Shown here piece by piece: positions 16,781 to 25,459 of a stretch of 40,754 bases of DNA. This DNA is from Haloarcula amylolytica JCM 13557 (GTDB lineage Archaea; Halobacteriota; Halobacteria; Halobacteriales; Haloarculaceae): positions 1 to 40,754 of the forward strand of contig NZ_AOLW01000012.1 of the NCBI RefSeq assembly GCF_000336615.1, read 5' to 3'. The stretch's first letter is position 1. Each line of letters opens with the position of its first letter. A model generated the notes under the pieces. It was not told the DNA's origin and searched no databases. It worked only from the letters and a program-made list of their open reading frames with translations. Both the position numbers and the translations under genes were made by a program.

Positions 16781-17650
16781 TTACGCCACCTCCTCGATAG
16801 CGCCGGGTTCCGGTGGGTTCGGGGCTTCGATCCCGGCTTGCGCTTCGAGGTAGCGAGCCAATCGGTCGTACTGTGCCAGCGTTTCGAGCTCGTAGTCACG
16901 TCGACGGTCGCGATGGTCTCGGACATACGTGAACGCCGAGCACTGCTGTGCCCACGACCCTTCCATGAGCGAAGTACGGTCGCCGAAGATTTCTGGTGTC
17001 GAGTACGGGATCTCGCTAAGGACGCGCTTCTGGTCGTTCGTCCCTTTCACGCCGACTGGGACGGCGGCAAGGACGCCCACATCGATTTCAAGCGTGTCTT
17101 CAAGGCCGGAAACGAGCTGTTCCAACCCCTCAACAGCGGCTTGACCCTTCGCGCTCGGTTCGACTGGGATAACCAACGACCGTGTGGCGTTGATAGCGTT
17201 GTGTAGGTGTGGGCCTTCCGTCGCCGGCGGGTCACAAATCAGCACATCGTACTCGTCACGAACGCCAGCATCGGCGAGCGTGCTGAGTAACGCGGCGTGA
17301 ATATTGAACGCATCCCCGACAGCGGCGGCCTGGTCCTGTTCGCGGCGGAGCCAGTCCCCGAGATCGGCGAGTTGGTTGTGTTCAGGGATGACATCGACGC
17401 CGTGTTCAGCGGTGACGATGAGATCCTCAAAGTCACCTTTGGGCCGGTTGATCATATGCCGGGCGAGATGATCGATGTTCTTCGAGCGGTCCTTGTCGAC
17501 GCCAAACAGCCGCGAGAGATTGCCTTCTTGCGGATCTAGTGGGACGACCAGTGGTTTGAGACCGGCGCGGGCGTGTGCGACGGCGAGGTTCGCGGCGGTC
17601 GTCGTCTTGCCGACGCCGCCGGCCTCGCTGTAAGTGCTGTATGAGAGCAT
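16781..17650 (-). CDS. parA: ParA-type partition ATPase
   Basis: 289 residues. The P-loop EAGGVGKTTTAANLAVAHAR at residues 9-28 is the deviant Walker A, except that the first signature lysine (K-GGVGKT) is replaced by Ala. Walker A' is VVPLDPQEGNLS near 35 and Walker B is VLICDPPATEG near 135. These features place it in the ParA/Soj family, which segregates plasmids and chromosomes by dynamic DNA-bound polymers or gradients. It is expressed with the small downstream gene, and its upstream region carries 13-bp tandem repeats likely to be centromere and operator. Confidence 0.88.
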   Translation of the reverse strand: MLSYSTYSEAGGVGKTTTAANLAVAHARAGLKPLVVPLDPQEGNLSRLFGVDKDRSKNIDHLARHMINRPKGDFEDLIVTAEHGVDVIPEHNQLADLGDWLRREQDQAAAVGDAFNIHAALLSTLADAGVRDEYDVLICDPPATEGPHLHNAINATRSLVIPVEPSAKGQAAVEGLEQLVSGLEDTLEIDVGVLAAVPVGVKGTNDQKRVLSEIPYSTPEIFGDRTSLMEGSWAQQCSAFTYVRDHRDRRRDYELETLAQYDRLARYLEAQAGIEAPNPPEPGAIEEVA

Positions 17651-17668
17651 AGCTGGTTGTTATAGCCC

Positions 17669-17802
17669 CCAGTTCAAATAACCTATTGATTGAACCCCCT
17701 GGTTCAAACAACTGGTTCAATCAACTGGTTCAAACAACTGGTTCAACTAACCGATTCAATCAGCTGGTTCAATCGATTGATTCAATTTTCCAGTTCAAGA
17801 GC
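17669..17802. repeat. 13-bp tandem repeats upstream of parA (putative centromere/operator)
   Basis: Eight consecutive 13-bp units of consensus CTGGTTCAAnCAA occupy 17699-17802: the first four (17699-17750) are nearly identical and the last four are degenerate. One more direct unit lies at 17669-17681 and an inverted copy (TTGATTGAACC) at about 17686-17696. Units start every 13 bp, slightly over one helical turn. The array begins 19 bp upstream of the parA start codon, the classical place for a parS/parC site that also represses parA. Confidence 0.8.
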
Positions 17803-17921
17803 TAACGCAAATCGACAAAATGCGGTCAGGGAACCACTGGCTGGCCGGGTCTGGTCATCCTGATCGCTGTCACAAGATAGTACCATGGCTTAAGTACACA
17901 ACCGCACTACAGAGGAGTCGA

Positions 17922-19133
17922 ATGGGTTCGGAGCCGGAGCCGACGCACACGTCGCTGGAGACACTGCAGGAAGCACTCCAAACGGAGCGAATCACCTACG
18001 TCGATACGCTGAACGAGGATATCGGCGCAGTCGTCGAGAGCGCAGACCAGCTCGCCTTCGATTACGTCGTCGGTGATGTCTCCGACTATGGTGTGTCCTC
18101 GAACGACCACGTCCACCTCGATCTGGTCCACGAGGGTTCGACAGTTCACTGCGTGCTCTTTGGGTACAAACGATCGACAATCGACACCACAATCGAGGAT
18201 GGGATGCAGGTAGCTGTCAAAGGCTCGCTGTCGTACTACGAAGACGGGGGCAACGTCTCCGTCATCGTCGAAGACATCGTGGCGGTCGGTGAGGGCACGT
18301 ACCAGCAGATCTACGAGCAAAACAGGGAACTGCTGGACTCGGATGGATTGCTCGATCCGGAGCACAAGCAAGCCCTGCCGGACTTTCCAGAACGGATCGG
18401 GATCGCCACCAGTGCGACAAGCGATGCCCGGATGGATGCGATCACCAGCGTCCACGAGCGGTATCCCGACGTGGATATCGTCATCCAGAACACGAGCGTT
18501 CAGGGCGACGATGCGATGATGTCGATCATGGGTGCGATCAGTGAACTCGATGACGACCCGCTGATCGACGTTATCGTGCTTACTCGCGGTGGTGGGTCCG
18601 ACAAGCACCTCCGGGTGTTCAACGAAACGCCGCTCTGCCGTGTTATCCACAAAACCGAGACGCCAATCGTAGTTGGGGTCGGCCACGAGAACGACCGAAC
18701 ACTGGCCGACGAAGTGGCCGACAGACGGGTGATGACGCCGACCGAGGTAGGCAACATCGTTCCGGAGCGGACAACCCTCGACGCGGAGCTGGACACGCTC
18801 GAAGAGCGTCTCAACACGGCCTACACAGCGACCGTCGAGACGACGCTGGAGACGATGGATGACCGACTCACCCACGCCTACAGACGGACCGCCGAATCGG
18901 ACCTGTCCTCGTTCGAAGGCGAACTCGACCGCGCATACGACACGCACGTTCGCGATGTACTGACCGATCTTGAGAACCGGCTAGAGCAAGCACGTACCCA
19001 GTACGATCAGGAGCGGAAACGGAAACAGGAGGCCACAGCCTATCGCCGCCAGCGTCGACGGCTGCTGCTCGTCCTGCTCGCTCTGGGCCTGCTCGTTGTA
19101 GCCCTGCTCCTGTACATCCTGCTTCCACTATGA
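17922..19133 (+). CDS. xseA: exodeoxyribonuclease VII large subunit with C-terminal membrane helix
   Basis: 403 residues. The N-terminal OB-fold (about 25-120, with VHCVLFGYKR and DGMQVAVKGSLSYYED) precedes the catalytic domain with ERIGIATSATSDARMDAI, LTRGGGSDKHLRVFNE and VVGVGHENDRTLADEVADRR, the His/Asp signature of ExoVII_LS, then coiled-coil repeats (about 280-370). Unusually, the protein ends in LLLVLLALGLLVVALLLYIL, a clear membrane helix. The enzyme digests single-stranded DNA to oligonucleotides with XseB. ATG17922 follows GGAG (17914-17917). The xseB start overlaps the stop. The partition operon is divergent. Confidence 0.88.
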   Translation: MGSEPEPTHTSLETLQEALQTERITYVDTLNEDIGAVVESADQLAFDYVVGDVSDYGVSSNDHVHLDLVHEGSTVHCVLFGYKRSTIDTTIEDGMQVAVKGSLSYYEDGGNVSVIVEDIVAVGEGTYQQIYEQNRELLDSDGLLDPEHKQALPDFPERIGIATSATSDARMDAITSVHERYPDVDIVIQNTSVQGDDAMMSIMGAISELDDDPLIDVIVLTRGGGSDKHLRVFNETPLCRVIHKTETPIVVGVGHENDRTLADEVADRRVMTPTEVGNIVPERTTLDAELDTLEERLNTAYTATVETTLETMDDRLTHAYRRTAESDLSSFEGELDRAYDTHVRDVLTDLENRLEQARTQYDQERKRKQEATAYRRQRRRLLLVLLALGLLVVALLLYILLPL

Positions 19134-19306
19134 AAGATGAGACAATCGCCGACAAGACCGACCGGCTCGAACAGATTATCGAACAGCTCGAAAACGGAGA
19201 CGTCTCGCTGGAACGGGCGAACGAACTCCATGCCGAGGGAACGGAACTGATCGCCGAACTCGAATCCGAACTAGCTGTTGGGGACGGCGAGGTTATCGAC
19301 CGCTGA
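19130..19306 (+). CDS. xseB: exodeoxyribonuclease VII small subunit
   Basis: 58 residues. The ATG overlaps the xseA stop (ATGA). It is a two-helix protein: KTDRLEQIIEQLENGDVSLE, then ANELHAEGTELIAELESELA, with the L-E-x-G-D/E-V-S-L-E-x-A turn typical of XseB. XseB subunits bind the coiled-coil of XseA. The length (normally 60-80) and gene order are as in bacteria. It is too short for an automatic long-ORF list. Confidence 0.88.
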   Translation: MKDETIADKTDRLEQIIEQLENGDVSLERANELHAEGTELIAELESELAVGDGEVIDR

Positions 19307-19392
19307 AGCCCGGTTGAATCCGTTTTGTGCTGTGGTATCCTCTCTCGTGAAAGCGTCCGAGAAGTACACGTCAGGCACAGTCTTCGCTCCGA

Positions 19393-20388
19393 TTAATTCG
19401 TCACCCAACCGAGAGAGTCATTGTGCTGCCGGAGATACGTTGGTGCGACGTTGCCGTCCAGCTGGGGGACTGACTCACCAGCTCGGTCGACGATTGTCTG
19501 TTTCAGCAGGTCACTGTCGGTCTCGAAGTCGGGATTGACGTGCAGCCGATAGTTTCGGTCGATAGTGAATAGTTCGCGGTCGAAAGCTGCGTGGTGAATC
19601 TTGCTGAGTGGGAGGACATTAGTGGGATCCGCCCGGCGCTGTGGGTAGTCGCTCCAGGGCAGGACATGAGCGACATCCAACAGCCCACGGTGGTCAACGC
19701 CGGATATCGGGCAGGTCTCATCATACTGGACGAGGACTGTCTCCCGGAACTCCGGATCAACTGCACGGGCCTGAACCGTCGTTTCGTAGGTCGTTACCGT
19801 CGGAGTATCTGTGGTAGGTGCATCGGCCTGTGGGTTAGACCCAGCCCACTGCTCGACGGCGGTCTCAACGAACTGGCGGCCCTCATCTGTGAGGGCATAC
19901 TGCTGGCCGTCCTTGTGGACGAGTCCGAGGCTTCGGAGCCAGTTTGCCCGCTGTTTGGCCATGTCCGTGTTGGCCGGATCCCAGCCCAAGCTTGTATGCG
20001 TCTTGAGTTGCTGGTGCCCGATTTCTTCGATTGTCATCGGAGCTGGCACAAGTGAGTACAGCAGGCTCCGGAGGCCGACGTTCCGGCGACACATGATTTC
20101 GAGGAGCGTTTCGGTCGTTTGCTCAGCGACGTAGGTGGTTCCCTCCGGCCCGAGTCGCCAGTGGTGGCCGTCTCGTTCGATAAAGTCGACATCTTCGAGA
20201 TAGTCGATCCGGCGCTGTATCGAGTCCCGGCTCGAAACTCGGTCGAAGTGCCCCCGGTGCCAGCCGATGAGTTCATCGGGAGTGGGCTGTTGGTCGTCGA
20301 CGTACTCGAGGATTGCATTGAGTGTCTTGACGTAGTTCGTTGCGCCGCCGAACATCGGGACGATACTCCGGAGCCGGTCAGGTGGCAT
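19393..20388 (-). CDS. HNH endonuclease with N-terminal winged-helix region
   Basis: 331 residues. Residues about 10-190 contain two helical/winged-helix modules (ELIGWHRGHFDRVSSRDSIQ; LRSLGLVHKDGQQYALTDEG) like those of restriction-linked proteins. The C-terminal HNH_2 nuclease has CPISGVDHRGLLDVAHVLPW and NVLPLSKIHHAAFDREL, with the H-N-H residues and flanking acidic residue. It is a likely DNA endonuclease in a restriction or mobile-element setting. No methyltransferase is near, so it might act on modified DNA. ATG20388 has a TATA-like CAAAATACC about 25 nt upstream on the minus strand. Confidence 0.8.
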   Translation of the reverse strand: MPPDRLRSIVPMFGGATNYVKTLNAILEYVDDQQPTPDELIGWHRGHFDRVSSRDSIQRRIDYLEDVDFIERDGHHWRLGPEGTTYVAEQTTETLLEIMCRRNVGLRSLLYSLVPAPMTIEEIGHQQLKTHTSLGWDPANTDMAKQRANWLRSLGLVHKDGQQYALTDEGRQFVETAVEQWAGSNPQADAPTTDTPTVTTYETTVQARAVDPEFRETVLVQYDETCPISGVDHRGLLDVAHVLPWSDYPQRRADPTNVLPLSKIHHAAFDRELFTIDRNYRLHVNPDFETDSDLLKQTIVDRAGESVPQLDGNVAPTYLRQHNDSLGWVTN

Positions 20389-20799
20389 CTCTGCCTGGTA
20401 TTTTGGAGGTCAGTACATGGTCTTTGGGACTACGCGGTCGGGTCAGTAGTCAATAGCTGGACCGAGATCGAGTGCACTCCGAGTCTTCAGCGTAGTATTT
20501 TTGATAACTGTACTGGAGGGTAGACTCAGCTATAGGCTCGAAAGCGGTTACAGTACACCCAGACAATCGTGGGAATTCTGTGGATAAACTGTCCCACACT
20601 GGGTTCACATCCAGAACAAAACGCTGTATCCAGAGTACTGTGGAACTACCGGGGGTGTTCAGTCACCGTTTGGATCGACGCCTGGTATTCGAGCAGATTT
20701 TCGTTACCTGAAGAGCGCTTATCATCGAAACTCAGCCGCTTGTGAGCCCGGTAAAAAGACCGACAGCGATAATTTTGCTTGTGATAAACCAGCGGGTAG
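20389..20799. other. divergent intergenic region with promoters
   Basis: 411 bp between divergent genes. The HNH gene's TATA-like sequence is near 20410-20418, and GATAATTTTG at 20767-20776 is a possible TATA region for the propeller gene at 20800. Positions 20550-20660 contain several GTGGGA/TCCCAC-like words but no clean repeat. Confidence 0.35.
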
Positions 20800-22014
20800 A
20801 TGCCCTCCTCACGACGTCGCTTTCTGGGATTAGCCGCCTTGGGAATTACCGGTTCAGCTGGCTTCACGTCTCTCGATACGCAGGAACGTATTGGTAGTCG
20901 ATCACTTTCCGACTGGCCGATGGGCCGGTACGATCCTCCCGGAACCGGGCACAACCCCGAAGTGTCAGGTCCAAAAGACAATGTAGCGGTTGCGTGGACA
21001 CATCAGGCCCCGGATTGGTTTCGGGGGAGTACCCAACCGATCCGCCGTGGGAAGACGCTATACGTCGGTGGCAACGGACTGCTTGCGCTCGATACCGAGA
21101 CTGGGAAGCGGCGGTTCAGCTTCCAAGGGCCGTATCACTCAGCCCCAGCGATCGCCCCAGCCTCGATCTATCAGACGAAGACACTCGGTATAACCGGGTC
21201 AGATGGGGTTTACGGGCTTAACGCCAGTGGCGGACGGGAACTTCCCTTCACAGATATGAGCGTCGGCGGCGAGCGATGGACAGGACCGCAATCGCCGACG
21301 CCCGGTTTCTTCGGGCCGGCCGAGTCAACAACGCCGGTCACTGCGAACGGGACGATATACACGGCACTACCTGGGACGAACTCAATCGTAGCACTGAATC
21401 CGAACAGTGGGGAGATCCTGTGGCAACAAACCCATCACAAAGACGAGGCGGTCAGTGGGACGTACAACAGACCCGCGGTGGACGACGGCCTCGTGTTCGT
21501 CACCGCGTGGCCACAAGAGGCCACTGCGTATCGTGCTGATACTGGTGAGCAACACTGGCACCGTGAACTCGAAGAGATGACAGTTCTGCCGCCAGTGGCG
21601 ACAGACGAGGGCGTCGTCATTCAGACGCGTGAGTCAGTTCAGTTGCGTACCAGATCCGACGGCGCACTCCTGTGGGAACGCAACCTCGACGGGAATGTGA
21701 CCGACAGCACGCCAGCGGTAGCCAACGGGACGATATTCGTTGCCGATGAGCGGGAGTCACTGCATGCGCTTTCGCTGGCAACCGGCGAGACACGGTGGAC
21801 AGTTCCGTTCGACGGAAAAACGACGCCGGTTGTCGCTGACGGTCGCGTCTACGCTGTGGACTCACTCTGGGCACTGGAAGCGTTCGACGTCGCCACGGGT
21901 GAGAAACAGTTCGAGTACCATCCTTCGGAAGTACCCCTCTCGCCACCGATGGTCGGGGATGGTATGTTGTATCTGGCGAATCGTGGCCGAGTTCTCGCAC
22001 TGGAGGAAGCATAA
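20800..22014 (+). CDS. Tat-exported PQQ-type beta-propeller protein
   Basis: 404 residues. The N-terminus SRRRFLGLAALGITGSAGF is a twin-arginine signal. The rest is made of about seven PQQ/WD40-like blades with the motif G-x-hydrophobic-L-W/F-x, seen at LLALDTETGKRRFSF, IVALNPNSGEILW, ATAYRADTGEQHWH, LHALSLATGETRWT and LEAFDVATGEKQFEY. Such proteins bind PQQ in dehydrogenases or serve as scaffolds; without a quinohemoprotein cysteine pair I would not call it an enzyme. The next gene overlaps its stop by one base (TAATG), so a membrane partner is likely. Confidence 0.82.
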   Translation: MPSSRRRFLGLAALGITGSAGFTSLDTQERIGSRSLSDWPMGRYDPPGTGHNPEVSGPKDNVAVAWTHQAPDWFRGSTQPIRRGKTLYVGGNGLLALDTETGKRRFSFQGPYHSAPAIAPASIYQTKTLGITGSDGVYGLNASGGRELPFTDMSVGGERWTGPQSPTPGFFGPAESTTPVTANGTIYTALPGTNSIVALNPNSGEILWQQTHHKDEAVSGTYNRPAVDDGLVFVTAWPQEATAYRADTGEQHWHRELEEMTVLPPVATDEGVVIQTRESVQLRTRSDGALLWERNLDGNVTDSTPAVANGTIFVADERESLHALSLATGETRWTVPFDGKTTPVVADGRVYAVDSLWALEAFDVATGEKQFEYHPSEVPLSPPMVGDGMLYLANRGRVLALEEA

Positions 22015-22868
22015 TGCCCGGAACAGAGGGAGATGGAAGCGAGGCGGTGTCTTCGCCTGGACACCCATCCCCGACGACTCGACTGTCTACCCTGGACGTG
22101 CTCAAGTCCGCGCTCAGGTGCATTCGTCGCGACCCTGTGCTCGCTGTCCCATTCGCCGTCGTTGGTGTGCTGGTTTCACTCGTCGACTGGCTTCGCCAGC
22201 ACGATTCAGTTCCGATGGTGCCAACCGACGCACTCAGTCAATCGGTCAGTGTCAACTACGCAGTGTTCCCGCAAGGGACTGCACGAACGGCCCGACACAT
22301 TGGTGCGTTGGTCGACCTCGAAACACGGTATCTCCTCTGGGCTGTCGGGCTTGAAGTCCTCGTTCCACTCGCAGTCGGGATCGCCGGTTGGGTGACGATT
22401 ACACGAGTCCTCGATACCCACTCTGGTCCCCGTGCGTTGAGCAGGTATCTTGTCGCGCTGGCTGCGGTCATCTCCATCCCGCAGCTGTTGGGCGGTTTCT
22501 CGGTGGATATCACTGGTTTCCTGTTCGGACTGCTGCTGTTGGCGGTTGCTCTGTTCGTTCTGACCCGTCTGTTCCTGCTTCCTGCGTTGCTAGTCACTGG
22601 CAGTGGCTTTGTGACGGCACTCAGGCAGAGCTACCGTCGATCACGAGGGCAGGGCATGACCATCGCCGGCCTCATCATCGTCATTGGTCTCGCCTACTGG
22701 GGCCTCGCGACCGTACCGGTCGCCGGCGGCTTTCTGAGTACCGCGGTAGTGGCACCGGTCCACGCCGTTGCGGTCGGAACCGTCTTTTCGACGGACTCTC
22801 GTGAGACAGCGCCGAGCCCAGCCGACCATATCGAATCGAGAGACGCACGCTCAGACGAGAGCCAGTAA
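22014..22868 (+). CDS. multipass membrane protein (DUF7847-like)
   Basis: 284 residues, about six hydrophobic segments (for example VLAVPFAVVGVLVSLV, LLWAVGLEVLVPLAVGIAG, LVALAAVISIPQLLG, LFGLLLLAVALFVLTR). The opening STLDVLKSALRCIRRDPVLAV and the topology match the haloarchaeal membrane proteins at 25460 and 26795 (family now called DUF7847 as I remember). Starts in the stop of the Tat-exported propeller gene (ATAATG), so the pair is an operon. Acidic tail. No function known. Confidence 0.75.
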   Translation: MPGTEGDGSEAVSSPGHPSPTTRLSTLDVLKSALRCIRRDPVLAVPFAVVGVLVSLVDWLRQHDSVPMVPTDALSQSVSVNYAVFPQGTARTARHIGALVDLETRYLLWAVGLEVLVPLAVGIAGWVTITRVLDTHSGPRALSRYLVALAAVISIPQLLGGFSVDITGFLFGLLLLAVALFVLTRLFLLPALLVTGSGFVTALRQSYRRSRGQGMTIAGLIIVIGLAYWGLATVPVAGGFLSTAVVAPVHAVAVGTVFSTDSRETAPSPADHIESRDARSDESQ

Positions 22869-22914
22869 CGACGTTCGTGCGTGCTCTCTCTTGTGAATCG
22901 CCACCAGCACATCA

Positions 22915-23412
22915 TCAGGCACAGATTGAGCCACCACTGATTCCGCCATCTTCCTCGAAGGTCAAACTGTGTTCCTGACCAGTTCTGGGACACGTCCGTA
23001 CTCTAGTGTAGACATGCGTCTCGTTATCGGCGACCTTCTCGCCGAGGTACACCGTCACGTCCCCACGCGTCCACCCATCAATCGTGGTCGTCACCGTCTC
23101 GCCGGGAGCGACGGTGATCTGTTCCGTGGGGACCCCATCGTCAGCGAGTGTGACGTTTCGATCCCCATCCGGCCAGACCAACTGTGAGAGCGTCTTGAGC
23201 CTGTGTTCGCTATCTCTGGTCGTGACCTCGAAATTCATGTACATCGCCTGCTCTCTGCTTTCGACAGTGTACGCTGATAGGTGATACGCTGTCGTGTCGT
23301 TGTTTTCCACAGTCAGTGTGGGTTGGAAGGGTCCAGAGACGGTATCATACTGGACATAACCAATCACAAGCGCCGATCCGAGAAGGAGTGCGATCGTTCG
23401 ACGGGAGACCAT
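22915..23412 (-). CDS. secreted/anchored hypothetical protein
   Basis: 165 residues. One N-terminal membrane segment (RTIALLLGSALVIGYVQYD, residues 5-23) is followed by an extracytoplasmic beta-rich domain: PTLTVENNDTTAYHLSAYT, ITVAPGETVTTTIDGWTRGD and TFEEDGGISGGSICA at the end. The TVENND...APGET pattern is typical of extracellular beta-sandwich proteins of haloarchaea. No family is recognised. It is convergent with the membrane-protein gene at 22014 and separated by 46 bp. Confidence 0.6.
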   Translation of the reverse strand: MVSRRTIALLLGSALVIGYVQYDTVSGPFQPTLTVENNDTTAYHLSAYTVESREQAMYMNFEVTTRDSEHRLKTLSQLVWPDGDRNVTLADDGVPTEQITVAPGETVTTTIDGWTRGDVTVYLGEKVADNETHVYTRVRTCPRTGQEHSLTFEEDGGISGGSICA

Positions 23413-23783
23413 CCGTAGGACCGTGTTCCAACAGGAAACAGAATATCATTCCGATTGTCTCATCCGAGTGTCACGGCCAGAGTTGATAAACCGAGATCGA
23501 ATCAGCGATTCAGGTTGAGATTGCTGATGAGGGGCCAGAAGACTCATGCAGAAAACGGGACGTAGTACCGCTGAGGAAGATACGGTCTTCGGACACAGTA
23601 CTGGTAGTGGATTGTGCTGATGTACTGGCCCGTCTTCACACTCGATGGGACAGTCGAACGAACAGATACCGTCTCACTCCCAGTGCTGAATCAGGAACGC
23701 AGCCGATCATATCCGTTCTGCCTGCTCCCGTAATGTCGAAAAACTCATATGGATTTAATACACTTCAGTGACAATTACTCAGT
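23413..23783 (+). promoter_or_regulatory. intergenic region with TATA box for the gene at 23784
   Basis: 371 bp without a gene. ATTTAATA at 23753-23760 is centred 27-28 nt before ATG23784, a standard haloarchaeal leaderless promoter. Nothing else is recognised. Confidence 0.55.
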
Positions 23784-24191
23784 ATGGTTGCTCAAACGAC
23801 ACAACGACAAGACTCGTTTTTTACGCTCCCATCGCATCCAGTGGGGTACCTCGCAATCGTAGCTACGCTTACCACTGCTGGCATCCACTTATTGCTCGGT
23901 CCACAGGTCATGGGATTCAGTCAGACATTGGGGACGCTGTTTATTCTGAATGGGCTTGGATTTCTTGGCGGGGTCCTCCTGTACAGTAGCCGGTACTGGC
24001 GACCCGAGCTGTACCTTGTCGCTGCGGGATACGCCATTGTCACCATTCTCGCACTGTTTGCGTTCCAGGGTTTCAGCTTTGACGCGTTCTATATGCAGGG
24101 GAACCTGAATCCGCTAGCTGTCGCAGCGAAGGTAGCTGAGGCCGTCCTCGCCCTCTGTGCCATCTACTTGTACAGAACATCGGCTCCGTGA
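23784..24191 (+). CDS. four-helix membrane protein (DUF7475-like)
   Basis: 135 residues with four membrane helices: VGYLAIVATLTTAGIHLLL, TLGTLFILNGLGFLGGVLLY, ELYLVAAGYAIVTILALFAF and AVAAKVAEAVLALCAIYLY. The IHLLLGP motif in helix 1 and short loops fit a haloarchaeal family without function (DUF7475 as I recall). It is leaderless: TATA box ATTTAATA at 23753-23760. Monocistronic. Confidence 0.75.
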   Translation: MVAQTTQRQDSFFTLPSHPVGYLAIVATLTTAGIHLLLGPQVMGFSQTLGTLFILNGLGFLGGVLLYSSRYWRPELYLVAAGYAIVTILALFAFQGFSFDAFYMQGNLNPLAVAAKVAEAVLALCAIYLYRTSAP

Positions 24192-24526
24192 GAAGGCCAT
24201 ACTGACCGTCCATAGAAGAGGGACACGTCAACGAGACACTGTTTTTCAAGGCAATCCAAGAATTTGTCAGTTAGTCCCAAATGATGGACCGGTTCAAGTC
24301 TGGGGTGACGTTCGTGGTCCTCGACCGAGTCATACTGTTGTCTCACCGATTCGGGGAGAGAGCACGCAGCAAATGAGCAGAACATCCATCAGCAGGTGCA
24401 GAGACAGGTGCCCCTTCTATTGGCTCTGGCGTTGGATGCGCTCCGTCAATCAGCTTTCTCGCTCTCAAACTCATCGTCGACTCCGAGAGTAACAACAAAT
24501 AAGTGGCGCGACTGGTCCGGACAGGT
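24192..24526. other. intergenic, no supported gene
   Basis: 335 bp. One minus-strand frame (24164-24385) contains SVRQQYDSVEDHERHPRLEP and then KFLDCLEKQCLVDV, which might be an eroded gene fragment, but it overlaps the end of the DUF7475-like gene and has no start signal. The base composition is less GC3-biased than in the neighbours. Confidence 0.35.
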
Positions 24527-25057
24527 ATGGAGATTGTGGAACTCTCAGCAAAAGAGCCTGCTGTCCGGCGCTTTATCGAGGAGCTCTGGCTACCGTACTA
24601 CCGCGAACTCGAAGGGACTGTCGATGCCTTCTCACTCGCCGACGACGTCGACCTCGTCGCGGAGGAACTCCCGTTCCGCGTCGATCGACTCGATTCGGAG
24701 GAGTATCGAACGTGGATCGCCGTCGATGGATTCACCGACGAGACTCCACTCGCCGATGCTGACGGTGAGCTTGCCGGGTATATCGCGGCCGAAGTCGACG
24801 AAGCGCCGAGTGTCTTCGACCGCCCCGACCGACTGTTCATCTGTGACATCTACGTTGGCGAACCGTATCGTGGAACCGGACTGGCTGCGGACCTGTTCGA
24901 CCGTCTCAGAGACTGGGCACGCGAAGCCGGATGTGAGGAGTTCAGTCTCGATCCGCACGTAGACAACGAGCGAGCCATCGCCTTCTACGAAAAGCTCGGG
25001 TTCGAAAAGACGCAGTCTCACATGGTGGCTAGCGTCGACGACTGTGAGGAGAGATAG
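24527..25057 (+). CDS. GNAT family N-acetyltransferase
   Basis: 176 residues from ATG24527 (MEIVELSAKEPAVRRFIEEL). GNAT core: IAAEVDEAPSVF (strand beta4 side), then FICDIYVGEPYRGTGLAADL with the acetyl-CoA loop Y-R-G-T-G-L-A near residue 115, and the C-terminal DNERAIAFYEKLGFEK. An upstream ATG at 24503 is less likely because it would put basic residues before the MEIVEL strand. Substrate unknown. A hairpin 32-73 nt after the stop is a likely terminator. Confidence 0.85.
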   Translation: MEIVELSAKEPAVRRFIEELWLPYYRELEGTVDAFSLADDVDLVAEELPFRVDRLDSEEYRTWIAVDGFTDETPLADADGELAGYIAAEVDEAPSVFDRPDRLFICDIYVGEPYRGTGLAADLFDRLRDWAREAGCEEFSLDPHVDNERAIAFYEKLGFEKTQSHMVASVDDCEER

Positions 25058-25459
25058 GAACTGATATTTGCCCGTTCGTTTGGAGGGAAATGGTGGGCTG
25101 CAATGGGCACCTTGCGTAGCGCCCACCATTCTGCTATGTCAGAGGCACGGCTGGGTTCTGGACCCGGGAAACCCAGTCAGACGACCAGCAGTCAGGGGAA
25201 CTCGAAGCGGGGACCAGAACCCACTCGGTTGTGACAGACGCCACATAAATAGCCTTTGTGGAACCACGGTAGCAAATACCACGCTTCAACCCACTCACAA
25301 TAGTGGCCAGCTCTACCACCCTACCGATGTTTCCAGTGGCGTACGCACTTGGACGTACACAATACCCCGTGGCTCCGCTGTGTACACCAGCAGAATACTT
25401 AAATCTGGTTTTGATACTACGCTCGGCCTAATACGCGACGACAGTAACTCGTGAATGCA
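25058..25459. other. intergenic with terminator hairpin and promoter
   Basis: 402 bp. It contains the hairpin at 25089-25130 and a TATA-like ACTTAAATC at about 25396-25404. A minus-strand 61-codon frame (25134-25319) and another frame with HKGYLCGVCHNRVG suggest a possible eroded zinc-finger gene, but neither is supported. Confidence 0.35.
25089..25130 (+). terminator. hairpin downstream of the GNAT gene
   Basis: AATGGTGGGC (25089-25098) and GCCCACCATT (25121-25130) form a perfect 10-bp stem. GCAA and TTGC inside the loop can extend it. It begins 32 nt after the acetyltransferase stop. Archaeal termination normally uses T-tracts, and none is strong here, so the hairpin may act in RNA stability. 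Confidence 0.5.

Noticed and set aside
17907-18947. 346-codon minus-strand frame opposite xseA
   Set aside because: xseA has a clear domain set, Shine-Dalgarno and coupled xseB; the antisense frame is a composition artefact.
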